Positions 1-9,769 of a stretch of 64,000 nucleotides of DNA are shown piece by piece. Position 1 is the first letter of the stretch. Each line of letters starts with the position of its first letter. A model generated the notes under the pieces. It searched no databases, was not told the DNA's origin, and saw only the letters and a program-made list of their open reading frames with translations. The stretch comes from Prorocentrum cordatum. Lineage: Eukaryota > Sar > Dinophyceae > Prorocentrales > Prorocentraceae. Made by a program: the position numbers and the translations under genes. The DNA is taken from positions 1,160,234 to 1,224,233 of the forward strand of contig CAUYUJ010007224.1 of NCBI GenBank assembly GCA_963575745.1, given 5' to 3'.

Positions 1-179
1 CTACGGCGAATCTTGCGTCCGAGGTGGAGTTTGCCTTGGTGGCCGAGGCGCCCTCTCGAAGACGTAAGGCCGCGCGTCGGAACAAATGGCGCGACGACTC
101 ATGGAGGCTGTCATAGGGTGGAGGCGTTCGTTGAGGAATGTGCCCGGGAGGTTTCAGACCATGAAGGGTTCCTCATCTG

Positions 180-3100
180 ATGAGCGCGGCGGTGGGATGC
201 ACGGCCGCTCCACGGTTGGAGCTCCACAGGCTTCTAGACCCCAGATTCCTCACCAAGATGACGGGCACCAACGTTGAGCTGCTGAGTGTGCTGCAGGCAT
301 TCCTCAACTCCCAATGCGAGCCGTTTGTCGTGGCAGCGGACTGGAACATGGAGCCGCAGCTGTTGGAGAGCTCCTGGTGGCCACGGTCTGTGGGGGGTGC
401 TGTCGTGGCGCCCAAGTTACCTACCTGCTCGGTGACCTCGGGAAACGACCGAGTTTACGACTACTTTGTGATACCAGCCTCCCTTGCGGCGCTGAGCCCG
501 ACCGCAGAAGTGCTTCGGCCAACGACTACACAGCCCCACGCTCCAGTGCGGCTTACCTTCAGCAAGCTGGGGGCTCAAGCCAAAGTCTGGGTCTTGAGAG
601 GCCCCAAGCGATTCGACCTGTCGACGGACATATCGGAGGAGGACCAGCTGAAGGCGGAGGAAGCAGCCCAGGACATAGTCTGGCAGGCGCCCCTGCCAAC
701 TCCAGGCGAGAGGCCAGATGAGGCAGTGTGCGAGTTCTTCGACAAGGCGGAGGACCATCTGATTGCTATGTTGGGAGTCACCGACGGCCCCAAGTACCGT
801 GGCAGAGCGGACGGGCTCAAGCGAGTAGAGATCAGCCTCAGGGACCTCCAGCGGACGGAGACCTCCAGAAAGGTAAGCCCTTTGACTAGGCTGTGGCTCT
901 CGCTCGGCAGGCTTGTCAAGCAACTCAGGGCAGCGGCATCGGTTCCAGAGCCAGCCAAGAGCCATGTGCTATACATGAAGCACCTGGAGCAGGCGATCGC
1001 ATCCCTGGCAGCGCAGTTCGACGGCTTGGGCAACTCGATGTTCAACGGCACCAAGATGGACACGATAGTCCACGAGGTCAGGCGCGGCTCCTTTGACGGG
1101 CTGCAGGTGACGAAGGCCATCGCCATGGTCACTGACATGCACGTCAAGGGCGATGCGTCCGCAGCCAGGACCCGCTGGAAGGAGTTCGTGGACGAGTCGC
1201 TGGCTGGTGGAGGCCGTGGAGCTCATGCTATCAGCAAGAAGTCCCACGGTGAGGCGAAGCCGATCCTCGCGGACGGCAGCGGCGACTCGCCTCCGGTACC
1301 ACTGGTGGGCCAAGCGGCCTTGGATCAGATGCTGGTGGAGTGGAAGGCCCTGTGGAGCAGCGGGGATGCTCAGCAGACCAGTCCTGCTGACTGGCCTACC
1401 ACGTCGGAACTGCCCCCGATTACACCGGAGGAGGTGCTAGAGTCGGCGAGGACGTTCGCGAAGAACACGGCGCTCGGATGGGATGGATTCCACCCCAAAC
1501 TGCTGTTGATGCTGGGAAGGCCGTTCGCGCAGCGCATGGCTGACGTGCTGACGCAACGGGAAAGGCACCCGCAGCCGACGGCGATGTTCACCACGCTCAT
1601 CGTCTTCTTGGGCAAGCCTGGGGGCGGGCACCGCCCCATCGGCTTGATGTGCTTTTGGCTCCGTGTGTGGGGCAGGATTCGCAGGCAGTACAGGCAGTAC
1701 TGTTTGCAATGGGAGCGAGCCCACCGCCTTCCTGAGATTTGGGGCAGCAGCTCGGACACCTGCTGCGATAGGGCAGCGTACTTGCACAGCTTGTACCTCG
1801 GCCTTGCTCGGAAGGTCGGCTTCGACGGAGTCTCGGTCTACTTCGACATTAGCAAGTTCTACGAGAGGATCGATCATGGGCTGCTTCTGAAGGCGGCCGA
1901 GCTAAATGGATTCTGCACAGGCTTGGTGCGTGCGCTCTGTGTGGCATACTCGGGACCGAGGAGAGCGACGGCTGACAGCGCCGTCAGCGAGGTGATCCAT
2001 GCGAGGGGCACGGTCATCGCAGGCTGCTCTTGTGCGACAACGATGGCTAGGCTCATGCTGATGGACCTTCTTGTCAAGAGTCGAGCGAAGCTCCCCATAG
2101 GTCGAATTGACAACGTGATCGACGACATTTCGGGCAATGGAATAGGATCCAGAGGAGTGCTGGTTAGTCAGATGAACAGCTTCGCCCAGGGCGTCGTGGC
2201 GATGCTGAGGGACAAGCGGCTCCCGATCAACTGGGGCAAAACGAAAGTGCTGGCCTCCTCAGTGGACCTCCAGCGCGAGCTGATGAAGCAAGAGGGGCGG
2301 CCGCTGGACAAGGTCGCCTTTGCTCAGGGACACCGTGACCTCGGTGGTGACGCGACTGCTGGTGGACACCGCATGGTGGCGACGCAGGTCAAGCGCGAAC
2401 TGGACGCACTCCGTCAAGCTGGACGACTGGCACGCATCTTCGGACCTGGCCTTCGGCAAGCCAGAGCGATGCGAGCTGGGCCGACGGCCAAGGCGCTCTG
2501 GGGCTCGGCCATAGCTGGAGCCCCACCTGGGCGCATGAGGGCGCTGAGGGTGGCAGCTGCGAAGTGCGCTGGTCGCTTGCCGCCTGGAGCGGCCCTCAGT
2601 TTCGCCCTGCAGTGCGCGCCCCGCGGCTGGAGGCAGGACCCGCTGGTGGTTGCAGTGGGCACGGCAGTTCAGGCTTTCGTCAACGTGGTGCGGTCTGGCC
2701 AAGCCACAGCCTCAGCCATCCAAGCGCGCGCCCAAGAGAGCCAGCAGGTGCTCAGCAAGCAACGGCCTTGGAGTTCGGTTCGTCAGCCGATAGCGGCGCT
2801 CGCGCTCACCCTGCAGAGGATAGGCTGGCGGCTCTCCTTCGACGGCACCAAGCTGCTGGACGAGGACAAGGGGGAGTTCGAGGTGGCGGAGAAGGCCAGG
2901 GAGGCCACGAGGAAAGCGGCTGCGCTGGAGGAGGCTCCAGCTCGACCTGGATCGCTTTGGCCATGGAAGTTGCCGCCTCAGTGGAGACCAGTCAACGAGC
3001 TGCTCGGCAAGAAGGAGACGGAGACCTGGAATGGGCACCACAAGGGCTGCCTGCGCTGGCTGGTCTCGCTCTCGCACTGGCCTCAGGACCGTCTGGCGAG

Positions 3101-3554
3101 GCACTCCTCCGACATCGACCCGTTCTGCAAGCTCTGCCAGGCTGCACGTGGCACGATGTTCCACAGGCACCACGTCTGCCCAGCTTGGGAACCTTGGCGG
3201 CGTGACAGGCTGCCGTCGGACCTGAAGCGCGCGGCTTGGGTGGTCCACGAGATGGGCCCGCCTTTCGACGAGTTGTTCTGTCAGGGCCTGTTCGTGGACC
3301 CCTCCCTGCTGCTGCATCGCCCGCGCTGGCAGCCCCAATGGGAGCGGCTCTCTCATGGTTGGCAGGAAGCTGTTGTGGTCGAAGACGGCGCCATGGTATT
3401 CACCGACGGCTCCTGTTTACTCGGTGACTTTCCGCGCCTGCGCAGCGCGGGGTGGTCGGTCGTCGTGCTATCCAAGGAAGGTGCCATCTTTAGCCGAAGC
3501 GCGGGGGGCGGTCCCTCCCAGGTTATGCCCATCGCAGACGGCACGTGCGGGTGA
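180..3554 (+). pseudogene. LINE endonuclease remnant plus reverse transcriptase
   Basis: This 1124-codon frame encodes the catalytic core of a non-LTR retrotransposon, which nicks target DNA and copies the element RNA at the nick. Residues ~48-130 keep the C-terminal half of an endonuclease/exonuclease/phosphatase domain: VAADWN (the GDxN-like step), then DYFVIP and a terminal HAPVRLTF. RT motifs follow: WDGFHPK near residue 435, the first catalytic Asp in YFDISKFYERID near 556, and the VIDDIS box near 645 (a variant of YxDD). RNase H begins at FTDGS near 1073, then the frame stops at 3552-3554 and coding continues in another frame. The first ATG at 180 is probably not a real start, because coding-like sequence continues upstream in other frames. 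Confidence 0.85.
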
Positions 3555-4020
3555 AGACTACGCAGCGGTGGTGGCGCTCACAGAGGTCATAGGCAACTAC
3601 CAGCTGCTGATCGACTGCCAGGGCACAGTTGACTCGGCGCTCAACCTCGGCAGAGCTCAGGGCCCAACTTCGCCCTACGCCCACCTGTGGGCCAGAGTCG
3701 GGGATGCCGCCGAAGGTGTGAAGATCAAACGCATTCCTGCACATCGGTCAAAAGCGGCAGTGGCCAGAGGAGAGCTGTCGGCCATTGAGCTTTTCGGCAA
3801 CCGTCTAGCTGACCAGCGAGCGAAGGAAGGAGCCGCCCTCCACGCCCCCTCAGTCGACGACATCCAGCTCCTGGAAGGCTGCCTGGCCAGGGCACGGGAT
3901 GCAGCTCGCTTTGCCGCAGAGATCGAGGTATACATCTCAGTTCTGGCATGCGAGACTGCTGGCCTACGGAAGCACTGGATGAAGTCAACCTCCAGCCGTA
4001 CCTCTACCCGTGGAACCTGA
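3355..4020 (+). pseudogene. LINE RNase H domain, frameshifted from the RT
   Basis: This frame carries the rest of the RNase H domain that starts as FTDGS in the previous frame. It has EDYAAVVALTEV (catalytic Glu), LLIDCQGTVDSA (Asp) and FGNRLADQRAK (final Asp), with a conserved IPAHRSKAA before it. The frame change lies around 3520-3550, where the RT frame ends in an unrelated tail. The domain would remove RNA from the RNA:DNA hybrid during reverse transcription. Homology fades by about 3945, where a second frameshift moves coding to the 3948 frame. Confidence 0.82.
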
Positions 4021-5087
4021 CGTGCGAGGATGAGGGCTACGGCCTGCTGGATATCTCAACAGCGCAGCGTGGAAGAAGCTCGGCAGCTGTGACAGCGGCA
4101 GCCTTCACCGCGGCGGCTGCGGCCAGCGCAGCAGCCACTGGTGGAGTTGCAGGCGCCGCGGGCGGCGCAGCGGGGCCTGTCCGCAAGCGCCCTGCAGCCG
4201 CGCAGAGGGCCTGCTCCGCCCCTGCCACCGCCATCGCTGCGGGGGTAGGCGAGGCTGGAGCTACACGTGCAGAGGCTGCGAGCGAGGTGTTTGCGAGAGA
4301 GGTTCGGCGCAGAGCGGAGGCCAAGTCGTCCGCAGTGCCCTCCCTGAGCTTCCAGTTGGAGGAGGAACGCCCGCCCCTTGCTCCCGCGGCTGGAACTGAG
4401 CCATGGGTAGTGCACGGCCACAACCTGATGCAGACCAATGTTGTGAGCAAGCCGCACGAGGCCATCCTGGTGTGCACGCGCTGCTTCATGTACTGCCACC
4501 AGCCGAGGTACGCGCACAGGGGCTTGGCCAAGCCGCGCGGTGGTGGAGATCACAGATCAAGCCAGGGGTCGCGAGCTCAGGCCAGGACGGACTTCGGCAA
4601 GCTGCGCTTGCCAGGCAAGGAGAAGCCGCCGATCGCGATGCTCAAGAAGCCGACCTGGGAGGAGATGCAGCGCTGGCGGAGGTCGCTCAAGATGGACGAC
4701 TTCGGCGGGCCCATCCCCCAGGAGGACGAGCTCCTGGCGGCGGAGCGCGAGGTCGGCCCTGGCGCCCCGCCAAGACCTGCGGCAGCACGGCATGCAGCGG
4801 GCAGTGCTGCTGGCGCGGCTGGGCCTGGGGGCGGTGCAGCTGCGGAGTTGGCGAGCGCCTCGGCTTCCTCGGCCGCGGAGGCCGTGCAGGCAGCGGCGCG
4901 CGAGGGCGTGCAGGAGCTCTTCGTGCCCGCCCTGGAGGGCGTCCTCCGCGCGCACGGCTTCGAGTCGGCGGAGGACGCTCGCGCCCGTGGGCGCGAGGCA
5001 GCCCAGGCGCGCGGGGAGCGGGACCGCACGCTGGTGCACGGCGCTGCGGCCCCGCGCGCGGCGAGGAGGCGGGGCCAGCGGCGGTGA
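3948..5087 (+). pseudogene. LINE C-terminal tail with cysteine cluster
   Basis: This third frame of the same LINE opens with EALDEVNLQPYLYPW, then has an Ala-rich low-complexity segment. It ends in a compact region, HGHNLMQTN followed by LVCTRCFMYCHQPRYAH, near residues 145-185. That CxxC...C/H cluster could bind zinc. An equivalent cysteine-bearing tail is present at the end of the LINE at 12180-16946, which supports it as a real domain of this group. It may bind nucleic acid, but this is inference. The last ~100 residues are Ala/Arg/Gly-rich and may be partly noncoding. Confidence 0.65.
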
Positions 5088-5213
5088 GCGCCCCCTCCTC
5101 GGCCGCCGGGGCCCTGCCGCCGCCCCGCGCCGCTCGCGCGGGCCAGCGGCTGCGCCCGTGAATTCGTGGCACGACCACGCGGGTGCTCGCGCCCGCTCGA
5201 AGAGTTTTATCTA

Positions 5214-5273
<60 letters not shown>
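5214..5273 (+). repeat. (TAA)n tract, LINE 3' tail
   Basis: TATATATA followed by about 18 uninterrupted TAA/ATA units. It lies ~130 bases after the last LINE stop codon, so it is best read as the element's 3' tail rather than an independent microsatellite. I-type LINEs are known to end in short TAA repeats. Confidence 0.8.
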
Positions 5274-5274
<1 letters not shown>

Positions 5275-5619
5275 CCTTCACATCAGCCTGCACTGCGGTG
5301 TGCGGGAGCGTCGCTTCGAGACACCGCCCAGGTCGGAGCCCGGCGGCACCGTCCCCCGAGGGCCTACACCATTTTCGGCAGGGCAGGGGGGGCGCCCGAA
5401 GGCCCAGAGGGCAGGAACCGCAGGCGCGCGGCGGCGGGCTCGCCTTGGAGCGAGGTCTCTCCTGGTATTGGCGTGCTGGCAGCAGGCTCCTGCGGCGTGG
5501 GCGAGCCCTCCAGGCGAAAAGCACTCCAGAGTGGGCAAGCCAGAACGAGAGCATGACGGAGGATGGCCAGCTGGTCCGAGTCGCTCCGAGCTAGCTTGCG
5601 CGCAGGGGGCGCGGTCCGG

Positions 5620-5830
5620 AGCGGCCCAGCAGGTGATCCGGGCGAGCCGGCGCAAGCGGGAGCGTTTCTGCTCCTGGAGAGCCTGCGCGAGCGAGGGAGG
5701 GTGCTTCTGGATCGACCCGACAAGCGTCCCGCGCGAGCCTGCGCGAGCAGGAGCGCTCCCAGAGCGGCCCGACACGCGCTCCGCGCGAGCCTGCACGGGC
5801 GGCGCGGGGACCGGAACGGGGGCTGGACGC
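5620..5830 (+). repeat. 52-bp satellite, first array
   Basis: About three to four diverged copies of a GC-rich 52-bp unit containing CGACAAGCGTCCCGCGCGAG. The landmark CAAGCG(T/C)(C/T)CC recurs at 5721 and 5773. The same unit with the same 52-bp period appears again at 6465-6610. It gives long open frames in several phases, which I do not regard as genes. Confidence 0.75.
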
Positions 5831-5877
5831 GCCGGAGCCCAAAGCCAGATCAGATGATCAAGAAAAAATGATTGGGA

Positions 5878-5930
5878 AGGAGGAGGAGGAGGAGGAGGAG
5901 GAGGAGGAGAAAGGGAGGAGGAGGGAGTAG
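5878..5930 (+). repeat. GGA microsatellite
   Basis: About 12 GGA units in a purine-only run. The flanks show nothing recognisable. Confidence 0.9.
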
Positions 5931-6179
5931 CTACTACAGCTGGGCCCAAAATCTCCTCGCCCATCGCAGCGTCGACGGTGTCTGAGGGCACGTGTTCGGA
6001 AAGGCCCTGCCTGGGGCTACAGGCCCGGGGCTCGCGGCCCCGGGGGCCCAGGCCGGCACAGGGCGCGCCACGGGAGGCCAGGGCCGCGGCCGAGCACGGA
6101 GCTGGGGCCAGAGGCGCCGGAGCCCAAACCTAGACTCAATGATGTGTAGCACCCCGCAGTTGCGGATAAGAGCGAGGGC

Positions 6180-6302
6180 GCGGGGAAGGTCGCAGGCGGG
6201 CTGCGGGCGGGTCGCGGGCGGGTCGTGGGCGGGTCGCGGGTGGGTCGCGGGTGGGTCGCGGGGTGGGTCGCAGGTGGGTCGCGGGGTGGGTCGGGGGCGA
6301 GG
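6180..6302 (+). repeat. Short G-rich minisatellite (10-11 bp unit)
   Basis: About eleven tandem copies of GGTCGCGGGTG/GGTCGCGGGCG with single-base variants. Each unit carries G-runs on the plus strand, so the array could form four-stranded G structures. Confidence 0.85.
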
Positions 6303-6464
6303 ACGGCGATAATCAACAGCAGCAGCAACAATAATAACAATCTTCAGCGCAGAACCCCACTTCAGCCACGCGCCCAGGGACAGGGAATGATCGTTAGGCC
6401 CCCTCCCTCTGACAGAAAATGTGCGGAGAGCCATGATCGGAGGCCCTCAGGATTTGCCCGCGGC

Positions 6465-6610
6465 CATTCAAGCACTCCGTGCGAGCCTGCGCGAGCGGGG
6501 GCGCTTCCATAGCGGCCCGGCAAGCGCTCCGCGCGAGCCTGCACGAGCGTGGGCGCTTCCGAAGCGGCCCGACAAGCGCTCCGCGCGAGCCTGCACGAGC
6601 GAAAGCCCGC
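6465..6610 (+). repeat. 52-bp satellite, second array
   Basis: Three copies of the unit seen at 5620-5830, with landmarks CAAGC(A/G)CTCC at 6469, 6521 and 6573, exactly 52 bases apart. It includes the conserved GCGAGCCTGC(A/G)CGAGCG stretch. Confidence 0.8.
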
Positions 6611-6614
6611 TCGG

Positions 6615-6770
6615 AGGCCTTCGCGACGCGAACCCTGAGTTTTTTTGATTCGGTATTCCAGCATCGGCAGGCCAGAAGGCTGCCTTCGCGACGCGAGTCT
6701 TATTTGTTTCACGAGGGAGTGCGGCATCGAGTGGCCAGAAAGGTAGCCGTCGCGACGCGAATCCTACGTT
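6615..6770 (+). repeat. ~65-bp tandem repeat
   Basis: Three copies with the landmark TCGCGACGCGA at 6621, 6686 and 6750, flanked by similar GGCCAGAAGG and T-rich stretches. It follows directly on the 52-bp array. Confidence 0.7.
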
Positions 6771-6938
6771 TTGTTACGAGGGATCATAGCGAAGCGGACT
6801 GGCGGGAACCAACGAACACCGCGGCGAGGCCCGCGGACGTTGATGCATAGTGTAAACCCTCAGCCCTCAATCCCAGGCCCCGTCTTCTCGAGGCGCCGAT
6901 TCTCCCCCTTATCCTTTTGTTTCCCCATTCACCTTCCC

Positions 6939-6941
<3 letters not shown>

Positions 6942-7006
<65 letters not shown>
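6942..7006 (+). repeat. CTG microsatellite
   Basis: About 21 uninterrupted CTG units. Poly-Leu, poly-Cys and poly-Ala frames over it are artefacts of the repeat. Confidence 0.95.
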
Positions 7007-7008
<2 letters not shown>

Positions 7009-7383
7009 CTGAAAGACCGCTTTCCCCACGGCGTTCACAGCAGTGCCGCGCACGAGGGAGGGAGGAGGCACAGGACAGCAGCAATGGAGGCAGCGGAGCG
7101 GCGGCGGCGGCATTCGGACGTGTTCACTCTATCGAGCGGCATCGTGTTTGACCTCCCCCCCCTCCCAGGTGCGTTCCTCAAGGCAAGGGGGGAAAAACAC
7201 CTGGACCCGACAATTGGCGTTTACTAAAAGGGCCTGGGCGTTTATTAAACAGCCCGGCCCTGTGCGATTCTGTGGGAAAGGTTTCGCGTGTCGGGGGGGT
7301 GATTACTAGGGGGGTGGGTTCTCTGCCATCTATCAAGGTATGGCCCGAATGTGACAAAACATGGGGCAATGTCCTGCTCCCCG

Positions 7384-7461
7384 TCCTCCTCCTCCTCCTC
7401 CTCCTCCTCCTCCTCCTCCTCCTCCTCCTCCTCCTCCTCCCCCTCCTCCTCCTCCTCCTTC
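7384..7461 (+). repeat. CCT microsatellite
   Basis: About 25 CCT/CTC units, almost uninterrupted. The long open frames across it are poly-Leu, poly-Ser or poly-Pro and carry no domain. Confidence 0.95.
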
Positions 7462-7587
7462 CCGTGCAGCTGTACATCGTTCCCGCGCTGCTGCTCTACA
7501 GATTCTGGGTGCTCGTGTTGGTCATCCTCGGTTCGTTCGACCTTCCCTGCCGAGAGACAGCGGTGAAGCTTGCGTTTGAAATGTTCT

Positions 7588-7821
7588 CCTCGTCCTCCTC
7601 CTCCTCCTCCTCCTCCTCCTCNNNNNNNNNNNNNNNNNNNNNNNNNNNNNNNNNNNNNNNNNNNNNNNNNNNNNNNNNNNNNNNNNNNNNNNNNNNNNNN
7701 NNNNNNNNNNNNNNNNNNNNNTCATCATCATCATGATCATCATCATCCTTCTCCTCCTCCGCCTCCTCCTGCTCCTCCTCCTCCTCCTCCTCCTCCTCCT
7801 CCTCCTCCTGCTCCTCCTCCA
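7588..7821 (+). repeat. TCC/TCA microsatellite containing a 100-N assembly gap
   Basis: TCC units run up to 7621, then 100 N (7622-7721), then ATC and TCC/TGC units to 7821. The gap is most likely a collapsed microsatellite of unknown true length. An ORF drawn across it cannot be trusted. Confidence 0.95.
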
Positions 7822-8280
7822 GGCTCCTCGTACTACACTCAGTGCGGAGGCCTGCGCAGAGCGGCCTGGGCGGTCGTGCGTATCAACGATGACGGCAGCG
7901 CCCGTTGTGCAATGTGCGGAACGGTGCCTTTGGCGTGGTCTCGGAGTCAGAGCCTCCGAAACGCCGAGAATGTTGCATTATATATGTTCGCTAAGCTTGT
8001 GGTGCAGCCTGACGTGGACGGGCCTCTCATTGGTTTTGTCTTCGGACTGCTCGGGCTCGGTGGGTTGCGCGGTGGATCCTCACACTGCCCTCTCGCCCGG
8101 CAACGCCAATCTTCATACGTGGCAGCTTTGGTGGGAAGATCACGGTCCGAACGCGAGTGCAGAAAAGGTCCGCGCGCATGCCAGAGCGTCCCAGGACGCT
8201 TCGTTCCAGAATACTTGGCTCAGGAAGGGCAACGAAGGAGCAGCCCTTTGGGATACCCCTTCTGACAGGATCCTGTTCGT
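7822..8280 (+). pseudogene. Broken LINE-type RNase H domain
   Basis: Two adjoining frames together resemble a retroelement RNase H. The first reads RRAAWAVVRINDDG, then CGTVPLAW and NAENVALYMFAKL (the Glu step). After a frameshift near 8040 the other frame gives VLSSDCSGSVG (the Asp step), WQLWWEDHG, KVRAHARAS and WLRKGNEGAALWD (the final step, with the usual D changed or shifted). This is a fragment of a LINE 3' half; no RT is visible before it, where the microsatellite and gap lie. Assignment is by motif spacing only. Confidence 0.6.
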
Positions 8281-9115
8281 AGGGGCGTACGAAGCGCGTG
8301 TGCGGGGTGTCGTCCTGTGGATGGGCTGGCTGCGTGCGTGGCAAATTGGCAATGCATTTTTCGACGCAGACGGTGTGGTAGGCACCGCTGACGTGGGGTT
8401 CGAGCTCCCTGACCACCTCCACCCGCAGGACGCGGGGCCTTTGGACGAGGCTCTGGCGGCCCGAGACCTGCTGGGCTGGTGCTCAGCCGAGTGCGTTCCC
8501 GTGCCCCCGCCCGCGCCTGATGATCTGGGAGGGGGGGGGGCGCGGTGACGGGGCGGGGCTCGGGGAGGAGTGCTCTTGCAGGCCGTGGCGATTTACAGGG
8601 CATCCGGCCGTCAAGTGTGATGGCGAAGTGGGGGGAGGATGGGCTTTCCCCGTTTTGTGATTGCAAGTGTTGCGGGGCGTCCTATGGCCAGCGCGCGGTC
8701 CCTTGGAAAGGCATGGCGGGAAATCGTCTGGGGCCCAGCATGCTGGGTTGAAGACCCGACGCTCCCGCCTCAGGCGCCGTCTCCACCCGTCTGCGCTCTC
8801 GCCGAAGGGGCTCTCTCTCTCTCTCTGGGTTCAGAGGTAGAGTTTCAGATGAGAGTGAGACGGAATGAGATTGAATGGCTGCACGAGAAGTTAATGGGCA
8901 CCCCGATGGTGCTCTTGGGGCGTTTGCGTCTGGGGCGGGCCCTGGGGCCGTGTCGGGGGTGACGCCCGATTTGGCGGTCGCATGGACACAGGAGCGGAGG
9001 CGGGCGGCGAAGCTCAGGCTGCCGAGCTTGGGCCTCTCCCCGAAGAGGGGATCGGCCCGTCTCTCGGGCCAGCCGCATCACGGCGAGGCATTTTGCCGAT
9101 GCACCGTTCATCCGT
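8281..9115. other. No gene recognised
   Basis: Moderate-to-high GC sequence between the RNase H remnant and the next TCC array. Open frames exist on both strands but show no motifs and contain low-complexity G or CT runs (8528-8540, 8814-8826). I see nothing supportable here. Confidence 0.6.
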
Positions 9116-9118
9116 TCA

Positions 9119-9268
9119 GCCTCCTCCTCCTCCTCCTCAATCTCCCCGTCCTCCTCCTCCTCCTCCTCCTCCTCCTCCTCCTCCTCCTCCTCCTCATCCT
9201 CATCCTCATCCTCATCCTCATCCTCATCCTCATCCTGGTCCTCCTCCTCCTCCTCCTCCACCTCCTTC
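9119..9268 (+). repeat. TCC/TCATCC compound microsatellite
   Basis: A pyrimidine-only run of TCC units with an inner block of about eight ATCCTC hexamers (9193-9236). The Asp/Glu-rich minus-strand frame over it is a by-product of the repeat. Confidence 0.95.
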
Positions 9269-9269
9269 T

Positions 9270-9765
9270 CCGCCCTTCTCGCTCTTAGTCCTCCTCACTC
9301 TCCGTCTCGTCGTCCCTCCTCGCGCTCTCACGGGGACTCCACGCGGCCACCGCCAGGCAGCCCGCTGACGCGGCTGCTTTCGTGCGGCGGCGTCTGCCTT
9401 CCTCCGCAGACGCAGTGGGCCGAGCAGCCGCCAGGCGTCAGGGCAGAGAGGAGGGCGACGACCACGTCGACGAAGAGGAGGGCGTCGTCGTCATCCTCGC
9501 CTCCCTCCAGCAGGAGGGAGGGAGGGAGGGAGAGGGGCGGACTGGGGAGACGAAGAGGAGGAGGGAGCGACGAGAGCCTCGGTCTCAGTCGCCGTCGGCA
9601 GACCGATCCGCAGCTCGAAACCCGGAGGGGGGGAGGGGGGGGAGAGGGGAGCGAGGAGTGAGAGGGAGGAGGATATGAGGAGGCGGGCGAAGCGAGGGGC
9701 GAGAAACGAGGGCCAGGGGCGGGAGGGAGGGGCGGTGACAGGAGGGGCCCGCGCAGGCGCCGGGT
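9270..9765. other. GA/CT-rich DNA without recognisable genes
   Basis: The stretch is dominated by GAGG and GGGA runs (9505-9560, 9620-9680). No protein motif was found in any frame. Confidence 0.6.
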
Positions 9766-9769
9766 GCGG

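Larger units (their letters stand above)
1..5273 (+). mobile_element. 5'-truncated LINE (endonuclease-RT-RNase H) with TAA tail
   Basis: A non-LTR retrotransposon copy. It starts inside the endonuclease domain and ends in a (TAA)n tract at 5219-5273. The order is endonuclease remnant, reverse transcriptase, RNase H and a cysteine-bearing C-terminal tail, followed by a short 3' untranslated stretch (5088-5213). Before position 180 coding-like fragments appear in frame 1 (EAFVEECAREVSDHEGF, around 122-172) and frame 3 (up to a stop near 114), so the 5' part is frameshifted or cut by the window edge. Two frameshifts, near 3540 and 3945, break the body. Family assignment rests on the RT motifs and domain order. 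The exact clade is not determined; the TAA tail and RNase H resemble I-type elements. Confidence 0.85.

Noticed and set aside
7272-8548. Long ORFs across the CCT arrays and the N gap
   Set aside because: The peptides are poly-Leu/Ser/Pro, and the gap makes the frame unknown. Only the RNase H part after 7822 has motifs.
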